64,000 bases of DNA from Bradyrhizobium sp. cir1. Its GTDB lineage: Bacteria; Pseudomonadota; Alphaproteobacteria; Rhizobiales; Xanthobacteraceae. Shown piece after piece: positions 19,138 through 27,018 of this stretch. Location: positions 26,001 through 90,000 of the forward strand of contig NZ_JACIHE010000018.1 of NCBI RefSeq assembly GCF_014198245.1. Reading direction: 5' to 3'. Positions within the stretch are counted from its first letter, which is position 1; each line of letters opens with the position of its first letter. The notes under the pieces are model-generated. The model saw only the letters and a list, made by a program, of their open reading frames with translations. It made no database searches and was not told the origin of the DNA. The position numbers and the translations under genes are program-made.

Positions 19138-20223
19138 TTACCCGAGCAGCGAGAGCATATGGCCCTGCTCCGGCGGAATGCGGCCCTGCAGCGTGTCGAG
19201 ATAGACCTGCCGCACCGCCTCGGGCCCGCGGCTCTCGATCACGGTCAGACATCGCTCCAACATCGGCGCGAAGCCGGCCCAAGCCGCGCCAAGGCGCTGC
19301 TCGATGCCGCCCGGCCCCCATTCCTTGGCGCGCTTGCGGATGTGGTCGGGCGCGAAGAACCAGCGCGGCTTTGCGCCGGGCAGGACGCCTTCGTCGGGAT
19401 CGGTCGCACGATGCGTCAATCCGACGCGTACCGAGCATTTCATCTGGTCGCCGAAATGCCGGTGCAGCGTGGCTCGCAGCGCGCTGTTGCCGGCCATGTC
19501 GACGAAGGCGGCGGGGGCGTCCGGCGGCAGCGACGTCACGCGGTCATAGGTGATGACCTCATCATAGCAGCCGAGCGACGAGACAAACCCGGTATTGCCT
19601 GATGAGGTCAGGCCGATCACCTTGCGGCCGCGCGTGTGCAGCAGATGCGCAAGACCGAATGCGGTCTTGCTCGATGCGCTCGAGAGCAGCACGGCGTGCG
19701 CGCCGAAATCGCCGTTCTCGGCGAGAAAGTCGTCGACCAGGAACGACAGCATGAACAGCGGCCGCAGCAGCGCCTGGTAGTCGCCCTGCCGCCCGGCGTA
19801 AGCAGGGTCGCCGCCGACGCGCGCATAGACATTGTAGACGGGCGCCACACCCTGCCGGTGCGCGGCGCCGTCGCGCAGGCCGCGCTTGCTGACGTCGGTC
19901 GCCTCGATCACGAGATGCGTCGCCATCGGGAAATAGCCGAACAGGCGCTCACCGACCGGCACGTTCGGATGGTTCGAGGCGATCACCTCGCCAAAGCCCC
20001 ACACCGGGATGTTGCCGAATCCCTCAGGCGCGGGAAAGATCTGCCAGTATTTCAGCTCGTCGCCTATCACCGCATAGGTGATGTTGTTGGCGGTGAGCGC
20101 GAAGCGCTCGACCCTGACGAGTAGTGCATCCTCCAACAGCGCATCTGCCGCGGGAAGCGCGGTCGCGATCGTCTTGCAGGTCTCGAAATTGTCGCGCGCA
20201 ACGATGAAGTCGGTAGCTGTCAT
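19138..20223 (-). CDS. DUF2855 family protein (MDR-like oxidoreductase fold)
   Basis: This protein of unknown function belongs to the DUF2855 family, about 361 residues. The middle contains a Rossmann-like segment, HAVLLSSASSKTAFGLAHLL followed by GRKVIGLTSSGNTGFVSSLGCYDEVITYD. This resembles the NADPH-binding half of medium-chain quinone oxidoreductases, with an N-terminal GroES-like part (FGEVIASNHPNVPVGERLFGYFP). I chose the ATG at 20223 because it gives a compact MTATDF start; 20256 is an in-frame alternative. It lies between the FMO and the acyl-CoA ligase genes, so a reductase step on the same substrate is plausible but not shown. Confidence 0.8.
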   Translation of the reverse strand: MTATDFIVARDNFETCKTIATALPAADALLEDALLVRVERFALTANNITYAVIGDELKYWQIFPAPEGFGNIPVWGFGEVIASNHPNVPVGERLFGYFPMATHLVIEATDVSKRGLRDGAAHRQGVAPVYNVYARVGGDPAYAGRQGDYQALLRPLFMLSFLVDDFLAENGDFGAHAVLLSSASSKTAFGLAHLLHTRGRKVIGLTSSGNTGFVSSLGCYDEVITYDRVTSLPPDAPAAFVDMAGNSALRATLHRHFGDQMKCSVRVGLTHRATDPDEGVLPGAKPRWFFAPDHIRKRAKEWGPGGIEQRLGAAWAGFAPMLERCLTVIESRGPEAVRQVYLDTLQGRIPPEQGHMLSLLG

Positions 20224-20312
20224 GATGTCGATCCCGGCTTTGATCCGCACCGGCATCTCATCGACTATGCGCGCCCCTTTTGCAACCTCAACATAGTTTT
20301 AAACGCTGTTCG

Positions 20313-21827
20313 CTAGGTACGACCGGCCCAATAGGGATCGCGTAGCTTGCGCTTGAAGATTTTTCCAGTCGCCTCGCGGGGCAGGGTGTCCAGAAACTGG
20401 ACTTCCTTCGGCACCTTGAAGTTAGCCAATCGCTCGCGCAGAAAAGTCTGCACGGCGCCGGCGGAAAGCTGCGCGCCCGCCTCCGGCTCGATGCAGGCGC
20501 ACAGCCGCTCGCCGAATTCCGCATCGGGGATGCCGAACACCGCGCAATCGCGCACCCCTCGCATCGCGATCAGCACGTTCTCGATCTCGGCCGGATAGAT
20601 GTTGACGCCGCCTGATATCACCATGTCGCGCTTGCGGTCGCACAGGAACAGATAGCCGTCTTCGTCGAGATAGCCGACGTCGCCGACGCTGACGAGACCA
20701 TCGCGCCCGGCTTCGGCGCGGGCCTGCGCCTTGCCGTGATAGTCGAAGTCGGGCACGGCCGTCTGGCGCATGTAGATCTCACCGACCTCATTGACGCCGC
20801 AGAAGCTGCCGTCATCGCGAAAAATCTTGACGATGCCGCCTTCGATGGCGCGGCCGACCGTGCCGGGCTTCTTCAACGCCTCCTCGGCCGAGTGCCACAC
20901 CGGGATGCCAGTCTCCGTCGAGCCGAAATATTCGTTGATGACCGGTCCCCACCAATCGATCATGGCGCGCTTGATCTCGGGCGGGCAGGGCGCGGCACCG
21001 TGAACCACGAAACGCAACGAGGAGAGGTTGTAGCGCTGCCTGACCTCCTCGGGCAGCCGCAGCAGCCGGACGAACATGGTCGGCACCATGTGAATATGCG
21101 TGACGCGGTGGCGCTCGATCAGTGCCAGCAGCTCCTCGGCGTCGAACCGCGCCTGGAGGACGATGGTGCAGCCGCTGCGGAACGCCAGCATGCCGTAGGA
21201 GTGCGGCGCCGAGTGGTACATCGGCCCGTTGATCAGCACGACCTGGTTGTCCCGCGGCTTGATGCCATAGGCGATCGCGCCGACGCGCTCGGAGGCGGCC
21301 GCCTGTTCCGGCTGCATCGGCATGCGCCGCACGCCCTTCGGCATGCCCGTGGTCCCCGATGTGTAGATCATCGCCGCGGCACGGCGCGGCGGATCCTGTC
21401 TTTCCGGATGGCCGTCGCGCCAGCGGTCCCAATCGGTGAGGCCCGCCGGGACTTGGGTCAGCTCGGGGGGAATGGCGAAGGTTGCGGCGAGCTCGGGCGG
21501 CGTCGCAACGACGAGCAGGCGCACGTCCTCGGGCAGACCCGCGCGGATCTGCGGCAGCAGGTCGGCGTGGCAGACCAGGATCTTCGCGCCGCTATCCGTC
21601 AGGATGTAGCGGACCTCCTCGGCCTTGAGATGCCAGTTGATGGGCACCATCGGACTGCCGAGCGCGGCGGAGGCCGCGACCACCTCGAACAGCGCAAAAT
21701 CGTTGCGCAGCATCATGGCGACCGGAGCGCCTTCGGCCAGGCCAAGGGCGCGGAGCCCGCTCGCCGCGCGTCTGATGCGCGCCTGGATCTCGTCGTAACC
21801 GATCCGGCGTTCGCCGCTGATGATCAT
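20313..21827 (-). CDS. AMP-dependent acyl-CoA synthetase (fatty/aromatic acid ligase)
   Basis: This enzyme activates a carboxylic acid with ATP and CoA via an acyl-AMP, 504 residues. The P-loop motif is MIYTSGTTGMPKG. A5 is EYFGSTETG, A8 is KRDMVISGGVNIYPAEIE, and the catalytic lysine is in PREATGKIFKRKLR at the C-terminus. The ATG at 21827 follows AAGGAC. The family includes fatty-acid, bile-acid and aromatic-acid ligases, and the sequence alone does not decide among them. It lies in the cluster with a substrate-binding protein and two oxygenases. Confidence 0.92.
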   Translation of the reverse strand: MIISGERRIGYDEIQARIRRAASGLRALGLAEGAPVAMMLRNDFALFEVVAASAALGSPMVPINWHLKAEEVRYILTDSGAKILVCHADLLPQIRAGLPEDVRLLVVATPPELAATFAIPPELTQVPAGLTDWDRWRDGHPERQDPPRRAAAMIYTSGTTGMPKGVRRMPMQPEQAAASERVGAIAYGIKPRDNQVVLINGPMYHSAPHSYGMLAFRSGCTIVLQARFDAEELLALIERHRVTHIHMVPTMFVRLLRLPEEVRQRYNLSSLRFVVHGAAPCPPEIKRAMIDWWGPVINEYFGSTETGIPVWHSAEEALKKPGTVGRAIEGGIVKIFRDDGSFCGVNEVGEIYMRQTAVPDFDYHGKAQARAEAGRDGLVSVGDVGYLDEDGYLFLCDRKRDMVISGGVNIYPAEIENVLIAMRGVRDCAVFGIPDAEFGERLCACIEPEAGAQLSAGAVQTFLRERLANFKVPKEVQFLDTLPREATGKIFKRKLRDPYWAGRT

Positions 21828-21851
21828 GGCGTGTCCTTACCCTGTTCCAGT

Positions 21852-23036
21852 TTAGCGATCATCCAGCACGTCGCCGAATCCGACCCAGCTCTTGCCGTTG
21901 AAGCGGCGCAGCTGCAGCTGCTGGAACGGCAGATAGTCATCGGGGCCGGTTGTGACAGACATGCCCGGCAGCAGCAGCGGCAGCTTTACGTCCTTTAGCG
22001 AGGCGGCCTGGCGCATGATGTTGTCGCGGCTGAAATCATCCTTGCATGCCTTCAGCACCGTCATCAGCAGCGTCGCGTAGTGGTAGCCGGCCGCGTAGTT
22101 GGAATTGGAGAGGTCCGCATTCGGCATGTACTGCTTCATGAAGGCAAAATAGTCCTTCACACCGGGATCGCTGGCCCATTGCGGGTCCATCGTGTCCTTC
22201 TGGTTGCTCGACGAGATCAGGCCGACCGCGTTGTCGAGCCCGGCCGGCTCGAGGAACGAGATCGACGAGGCCGAGGTCGGCACGAAGAACAGCTCGGGCT
22301 TCCAGCCGATCTCGGCCACGCCCTTGATCATCTGCGAGGTGAACTTGCCGAGCACGACGCCGAACAGCACGTCGGCGCCCGATGCCTTCAGGGTCGAGAG
22401 CTGCGAGCTGATCGTCGGCGCGCTGGTCTCGTAGGTCTGCTCCGCCACGATCATGCTGGCGGCCTTCTCGCCGAGCGCGCGCTTGAAGCCGGCGACATAG
22501 TCGCGGCCGAAATCGTCGTTCTGGGACAGGATGGCGATCCTGGCGCCGGGCTTGGTGCGCAGCACGTGCTTGGCATAGACCACGCCCTCGGATTCGTAGG
22601 CGGCCATGCCGGGCATGGTCCACGGATATTTCAGCGGGTCGGCCCATTTCGTCGCGCCCGAGAGCACGAACAGCTGCGGCACCTTCTTGCCGTTGAGGTA
22701 GCGCTGCACGGCGCTGTTGGTGGCGGTGCCGAGCGAGCCGAACATCATCAGCACCTCGTCCTGCTCGACCAGCTTGCGGGTCTGCTCGACGGTCTTCGGC
22801 GGCGAATAGGCATCATCCAGCGTGATGAACTTGACCTTGCGGCCGTTGATGCCGCCTTCGGCGTTGACCTTATCGAAGAACGCCTCCTGCGTCCGTCCGA
22901 TCGCGCCGAAGCCGGAGGCCGGGCCGCTGTAGGGCAGGGTCTGGCCGATGCGGATCTCGTCGCTGCCTTCGGCATGGGCGCCGCCGGCGGCGAGCGTCAG
23001 CAGGGACAGGCCGATCAATGTGGCTGCCAGCTTCAT
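21852..23036 (-). CDS. ABC transporter substrate-binding protein, LivK/branched-chain type
   Basis: This is a type I periplasmic binding protein of the Leu/Ile/Val receptor family, 394 residues. A Sec signal peptide (MKLAATLIGLSLLTLAAGGA) cleaves after AHA. The mature part begins DEIRIGQTLPYSGPASGFGAIGR, the usual ligand-pocket strand, and includes NAEGGINGRKVKFITLDDAYSPPKTVEQTRKLVEQD. The start is marked by GGGAGGA. No permease or ATPase of the same system is in the window, so it is an orphan receptor whose membrane partners must be elsewhere. Receptors like this often bind aromatic or aliphatic acids, which would fit the adjacent acyl-CoA ligase. Confidence 0.93.
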   Translation of the reverse strand: MKLAATLIGLSLLTLAAGGAHAEGSDEIRIGQTLPYSGPASGFGAIGRTQEAFFDKVNAEGGINGRKVKFITLDDAYSPPKTVEQTRKLVEQDEVLMMFGSLGTATNSAVQRYLNGKKVPQLFVLSGATKWADPLKYPWTMPGMAAYESEGVVYAKHVLRTKPGARIAILSQNDDFGRDYVAGFKRALGEKAASMIVAEQTYETSAPTISSQLSTLKASGADVLFGVVLGKFTSQMIKGVAEIGWKPELFFVPTSASSISFLEPAGLDNAVGLISSSNQKDTMDPQWASDPGVKDYFAFMKQYMPNADLSNSNYAAGYHYATLLMTVLKACKDDFSRDNIMRQAASLKDVKLPLLLPGMSVTTGPDDYLPFQQLQLRRFNGKSWVGFGDVLDDR

Positions 23037-23070
23037 GATGTCCTCCCGATTTTCTTGTCCGTCCGAGCCG

Positions 23071-24045
23071 TCAGGCGCTGGCGCGCATCAGGAAATCCTG
23101 CCGGGCCTGATCGAATTCGCCCTTCATCCGGTCGACGAGCTCGGCGACCGGAGGGGCGTCGGTGATCTGGCCGATGCCCTGGCCCGATCCCCAGATGTCG
23201 CGCCATGCTTTCGATTTCATGTTGCCGCCGGAGCCGAAATTCATCTTCGATTTATCTGCGGCCGGAAGATTGTCCGGATCGAGGCCGGCGGCGGCGATCG
23301 AGGGCCCAAGATAGTTGCCGTGCACGCCGGTGAACAGGTTGGTGTAGACGATGTCGTGCGCGGCGTGCTGCGTCAGCGCCGACTTGTAGGCTTCGTCGGC
23401 ATTGGCTTCCTGCGTGGCGATGAAGCGCGTGCCCATATAGGCGAGGTCGGCGCCCAGCGTCAGCGCGGAGGCGATGCCAAAGCCGTCGCTGATCGCCCCC
23501 GACAGCAGGATCGCGCCATCGAACCATTGCTTGACCTCGCGCACCAGTGCGAAGGGCGACAGCGTGCCGGCATGGCCGCCCGCGCCGGCGCAGACCAGGA
23601 TCAGGCCGTCGACGCCCTGCTCGGCGGCCTTGCGGGCATGTTTGACGTTGATGACGTCGTGGAACACCAGCCCGCCGTAGGAATGCGCGGCCTCGACGAT
23701 CTCCGCCGGCGGCCGTAGCGAGGTGATGATGATGGGCGCCTTGTGCTTCACGCAGGTCTCCATGTCCTTCATCAACCGGTCGTTGGAGGCATGGCAGATC
23801 TGGTTGACGGCGTAGGGCGCGACCTTCCTGCCGGGATTGCGCGACTTGTATTCGCCGAGCTCGTCCTCGATGCGGCTCAGCCACTCGTCGAGTTTCTCGA
23901 CGGGACGGGCATTGAGCGCGGGAAACGAGCCGACGACACCGGCCTTGCACTGGGCGATCACCAGCTCCGGTCCGGAGACGATGAAGAGCGGCGAGCCGAC
24001 GACGGGCAACTCCAGATTGTTCTTGAGCAGAGCGGGCAGTGCCAT
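23071..24045 (-). CDS. Nitronate monooxygenase family protein (2-nitropropane dioxygenase-like)
   Basis: This is an FMN-dependent TIM-barrel enzyme, 324 residues. The ATG at 24045 has AGGAGGG ahead of it, and the open frame before it is not coding. Typical features are PLFIVSGPELVIAQCKAGVVGSFPALNAR at the N-terminus and the FMN phosphate region VCAGAGGHAGTLSPFALVREV. LLSGAISDGFGIASALTLGADLAYMGTRFI carries the conserved glycines and arginine. Members oxidise nitronates or act as enoyl reductase-like enzymes. It is the promoter-proximal gene of the minus-strand cluster and divergent from the LysR gene. Confidence 0.92.
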   Translation of the reverse strand: MALPALLKNNLELPVVGSPLFIVSGPELVIAQCKAGVVGSFPALNARPVEKLDEWLSRIEDELGEYKSRNPGRKVAPYAVNQICHASNDRLMKDMETCVKHKAPIIITSLRPPAEIVEAAHSYGGLVFHDVINVKHARKAAEQGVDGLILVCAGAGGHAGTLSPFALVREVKQWFDGAILLSGAISDGFGIASALTLGADLAYMGTRFIATQEANADEAYKSALTQHAAHDIVYTNLFTGVHGNYLGPSIAAAGLDPDNLPAADKSKMNFGSGGNMKSKAWRDIWGSGQGIGQITDAPPVAELVDRMKGEFDQARQDFLMRASA

Positions 24046-24180
24046 CGGACCCTCCTGATAACGCGCATCGCCGGTCCTTTCGGCCGATGGTGAGCGCTTC
24101 CATGTCGATTTGTCGCGCCGGCGGAGTGTGCTCGCTTGGCGCTTTGACCCCACTATAGGGTTGGATAACGGGCGGGGATC

Positions 24181-24216
24181 GTTCAATATTGAACAAGCGC
24201 ATATACAAATTTGAAC
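24181..24216. promoter_or_regulatory. Palindrome and repeated TTGAAC half-sites between the divergent NMO and LysR genes
   Basis: GTTCAATATTGAAC at 24181-24194 is a perfect 14-bp palindrome with arms TTCAA and TTGAA. A further TTGAAC copy lies at 24211-24216, just before the Shine-Dalgarno sequence of the LysR gene. Symmetric AT-rich sites in a divergent promoter are the usual targets of LysR regulators. The regulator probably controls both its own gene and the cluster. The symmetry is seen directly; binding is inferred. Confidence 0.65.
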
Positions 24217-24226
24217 GGAGGCGGCG

Positions 24227-25114
24227 ATGGATTGGGATCTCTGCAAGACCTTCGTCGCGGTCGCCGATACCGGCAGCTTCACGGCCGCGGCGAAGCGGCT
24301 GCACGCCAGCCATCCGACCGTCAGCCGCAAGATCGCGGCGCTGGAGGCGCAGCTCGGCACAAAACTGCTGGCGCGTGCCGCCGACGGCTTCGTGCTCACC
24401 GCCGATGGCCGCACCTTGCGCGAACATGCCGAGGCGATGGCGGCTGCCGCGCTCCGGGCTGAAGCCGCGGTCGGGGCCGGCGGGCGCAAGGCGCGCGGCA
24501 CGGTCAAGCTGTCGATCGGCGCGACGCTGGCCTCGCACTGGCTGATGCCGCGGCTGCGGTCCTTTTTCGGCGCCCATGATCACATCCGGCTCGAGATCAT
24601 CACCCATCCGTTTCCGGCCAGCGTGCGCCGCCGGGAGGCTGACGTGGTATTGCGGCCGGTCGACAGCGGCGAGGAAAACCTGGTCGGCCGCAAGATCGGC
24701 CGCCTCGGCACCGGCTTCTACGCCTCGCGCGACTATGCGGCCGGCCGGTTCCTGCCGGAGCGAAGCGGCGAATGGAAGGGGCACAATATCATCGGCTTTG
24801 CCGACCAGGATTCCAACGCGCAGCTGGCGCGCTGGAGCGATGCGATCACGCGTCAGGGCACCGTCGTGATGCGCTGCTCGTCGCAGGGCGATATGCTGGC
24901 GGCGGTGCGTGCGGGGATCGGAATCTCCGCGCTGTCCTGCTTCGTCGCGGAGAGCTATCCGGACCTCGTGCGCGTCGCGCCGCAGAAGCTCGTCAGCGTC
25001 GCCGACCTCTGGCTGCTCGCCCATCCCGATCTGGTCGAGCTGTCCGCGGTGCGTGCCGTCGTCGACTTCGTGGCCGAGTGTGCCCGCGCCGATCGCGAGC
25101 GGCTGCGGGGCTAA
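24227..25114 (+). CDS. LysR-family transcriptional regulator
   Basis: This is a LysR-type regulator, 295 residues. The winged helix-turn-helix occupies residues 1-60 (LCKTFVAVADTGSFTAAAKRLHASHPTVSRKIAALE), and a linker helix leads to the co-inducer-binding domain. The second half has the usual periplasmic-binding-like fold (IRLEIITHPFPASVRRREADVVLRP; SSQGDMLAAVRAGIGISALSC). It is divergent from the nitronate monooxygenase gene with 181 bp between, where a perfect palindrome sits. It is the obvious candidate regulator of the 16-24 kb cluster. The inducer is unknown. Confidence 0.95.
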   Translation: MDWDLCKTFVAVADTGSFTAAAKRLHASHPTVSRKIAALEAQLGTKLLARAADGFVLTADGRTLREHAEAMAAAALRAEAAVGAGGRKARGTVKLSIGATLASHWLMPRLRSFFGAHDHIRLEIITHPFPASVRRREADVVLRPVDSGEENLVGRKIGRLGTGFYASRDYAAGRFLPERSGEWKGHNIIGFADQDSNAQLARWSDAITRQGTVVMRCSSQGDMLAAVRAGIGISALSCFVAESYPDLVRVAPQKLVSVADLWLLAHPDLVELSAVRAVVDFVAECARADRERLRG

Positions 25115-25160
25115 AGCATGATCCGGAAAAGTGCGAAGCGGTTTTCCGGAAAGATCATGC
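25115..25160. repeat. 46-bp palindromic repeat, family A, copy 1
   Basis: The sequence starts AGCATGATCCGGAAAA, has a central GTGCGAAGCGG, and ends TTTTCCGGAAAGATCATGC. The arms are inverted repeats. Other copies are at 29661-29725 and 47619-47664. It directly follows the LysR stop and precedes the end of the AlkA gene, so it lies between convergent genes and could fold in either transcript. Confidence 0.85.
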
Positions 25161-25169
25161 GCAAAAAAT

Positions 25170-25820
25170 TCAGTTTCCGGCGAGCACGCCTTCGCGCTTC
25201 TTCACGGCGCGATAATAGCTCCACCACAGATGCGCGGCCGCGCCGCGCAGCGGGCGCCAGGGCTCGGCGAGCGGCGCCATCTGCTTCTCCGTCGGCCGTG
25301 CCTTGAGGCCGAGCCCGATCTTGATGCCCTCCTGCACGGCGAGATCGCCGGCCGGCCAGGCATCGCCATGGCCGAGGCAGAACAGCAGATAGACGTCCGC
25401 CGTCCACGGCCCGATGCCGGGAAGCGAGATCAGCGTGTGATGCGCAGCGTCGGCGTCTTCCTCCGCGAGCACGTCGAGGTTAAGCCGCTGCGCATTGATC
25501 TCGCGCGCCAGATGCTTCAGCGTCTTGATCTTGGCGGCGGACAGGCCGAGCCGCCCCAGCCGGTCGGTGCGGGCGCGGCGCACGGCGTTATGGTCGAACG
25601 GATCGAAGGTGGCCGACAGTCGCCCCCAGATCGCCGCCGCACTCGCGGTCGAGAGCTGCTGCCCGCAGACGATGTGCGCGAGCCCCGTAAAGCCCGGCTC
25701 GCGCCGCCGCAACGCCGGCATGCCGGCGGTCGCGAGCACGGGCTTGAGCCGCGGATCGCGCTTGATCAGCGCGTGGACGGCTTCTTCGAGGTCGGACTGG
25801 GTTTCGAGGTGGATGGTCAT
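25170..25820 (-). CDS. DNA-3-methyladenine glycosylase II (AlkA-like)
   Basis: This is a base-excision repair glycosylase that removes alkylated bases, 216 residues. The helix-hairpin-helix LPGIGPWTADVY and the catalytic aspartate region AWPAGDLAVQEG are intact. FTGLAHIVCGQQLSTASAAAIWGRL is the AlkA/HhH-GPD core helix pair. It lacks the N-terminal TATA-like domain of Escherichia coli AlkA, so it belongs to the short form. No iron-sulfur cluster cysteines are present, which excludes the Nth/MutY subfamily. It is a single gene between two repeat elements. Confidence 0.92.
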   Translation of the reverse strand: MTIHLETQSDLEEAVHALIKRDPRLKPVLATAGMPALRRREPGFTGLAHIVCGQQLSTASAAAIWGRLSATFDPFDHNAVRRARTDRLGRLGLSAAKIKTLKHLAREINAQRLNLDVLAEEDADAAHHTLISLPGIGPWTADVYLLFCLGHGDAWPAGDLAVQEGIKIGLGLKARPTEKQMAPLAEPWRPLRGAAAHLWWSYYRAVKKREGVLAGN

Positions 25821-25873
25821 TGTTATGGGACTCGTGATGCGCGGGCTTGACCCCGTATCTATTATCCTACTCC

Positions 25874-26000
25874 GTCATTCCGGGGCGAGGCGACGGGATC
25901 GCGCGAAGCGCGACGCCGGCGCATCGAACTATGGTGCGCAATTGCGCACCAGGGAATCTCGAGATTCCGGGTTCGGTCCTGCGGACCGCCCCGGAATGAC
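25874..26000. repeat. Long inverted-repeat element, family B, copy 2
   Basis: The ends GTCATTCCGGGGC and GCCCCGGAATGAC are inverted. Inside are the 20-bp perfect palindrome TGGTGCGCAATTGCGCACCA (25932-25951) and GAATCTCGAGATTC (25954-25967). It fills the divergent space between the AlkA-like gene and gluQ, so the gluQ promoter would have to be read from or past it. Confidence 0.8.
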
Positions 26001-26045
26001 AATCGTGGCAGTCAAGCCCGGCAATGACGGATACACCGAGAACTC

Positions 26046-26915
26046 ATGCCACCCGTTTTCCGATTTGCCCCCAGCCCGAACGGCCTGCTGCATCTCGGCC
26101 ATGCCTATTCGGCGCTGCTGAACTTCGATCGCGCCCGAGAGACCGGCGGGCGGCTGCTGCTGCGGATCGAGGACATCGACGCGACGCGCTGCCGGCCGGA
26201 CTACGAGGCGGCGATCTATGAGGACCTCGCCTGGCTCGGCATTACCTGGGAGACGCCGGTGCGGCGGCAGTCGGAGCATCTTTCCGACTATCGTGCCGCG
26301 CTCGAAAGACTCTCCGCGCTGGACCTCGTCTATCCCGCCTTCGAAAGCCGCGCCGAGATCGCAAGGCTGGTGGCCGTGCGCGAGGCCGACGGGCCGTGGC
26401 CGCGCGATCCCGACGGCGCACCGCTTTATCCTGGTGATGCGAAGTCGCTTCCTGCCGCCGAGCGCACGCGGCTGATCGCCGCGGGCGCGCCCTACGCGCT
26501 CCGGCTCGACATGGCGGCCGCCTGCCGCTGCGCCACCGGCCTGAGCTGGAACGAGCTCGGCGAGGGACCGGATGGCGAGCGCGGCACCGTCCCGGCGCGA
26601 CCGGAGGCCTGGGGCGACGTGATCATGGCCCGCAAGGAGACGCCGACCAGCTACCATCTGTCGGTGGTCGTCGACGACGCGCTCCAGGGCGTTAGCGAGA
26701 TCGTGCGGGGGCAGGACCTGTTTCACGCAACCGCGGTGCACCGCCTGCTCCAGGTCCTGCTCGGCCTGCCGGAACCCGCTTACCGCCACCATGCTCTGAT
26801 TCGTGACGGCGAGGGGCGGAAGCTGTCGAAATCCAGCCGGTCGACCGGGCTGCGGGAGTTGCGCGCCGCCGGCGCCACACCAGCCAGTGTCCGCCAGCTG
26901 GTGGGATTAGGTTAA
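26046..26915 (+). CDS. gluQRS: Glutamyl-Q tRNA(Asp) synthetase
   Basis: This is a truncated glutamyl-tRNA synthetase paralogue that attaches glutamate to queuosine in tRNA(Asp), 289 residues. The class I signature is FAPSPNGLLHLGHAYSA, and the KMSKS-like loop is GRKLSKSSRST. The anticodon-binding domain of true GltX is absent, which is the hallmark of this family. The zinc-binding region of E. coli YadB is represented by a CRCA motif (AACRCATGLSWNE). It starts at ATG 26046, 45 bp after a repeat element. The histidine kinase gene follows in the same direction. Confidence 0.93.
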   Translation: MPPVFRFAPSPNGLLHLGHAYSALLNFDRARETGGRLLLRIEDIDATRCRPDYEAAIYEDLAWLGITWETPVRRQSEHLSDYRAALERLSALDLVYPAFESRAEIARLVAVREADGPWPRDPDGAPLYPGDAKSLPAAERTRLIAAGAPYALRLDMAAACRCATGLSWNELGEGPDGERGTVPARPEAWGDVIMARKETPTSYHLSVVVDDALQGVSEIVRGQDLFHATAVHRLLQVLLGLPEPAYRHHALIRDGEGRKLSKSSRSTGLRELRAAGATPASVRQLVGLG

Positions 26916-27018
26916 GTTTCTCTGGGGGTTAGCGAAACGCCGCCGTGACTCCGGGGGTTCCGTCGTGCCATGCTCGGCCGACAGCCCGGGTTCGAAGCGG
27001 ATACTTCGAAGGGGAATT

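Noticed and set aside
23252..25024. 590-codon open frame on the minus strand over the NMO and LysR genes
   Set aside because: The translated product is Arg/Pro/Ala-rich noise overlapping two confident genes in other frames.
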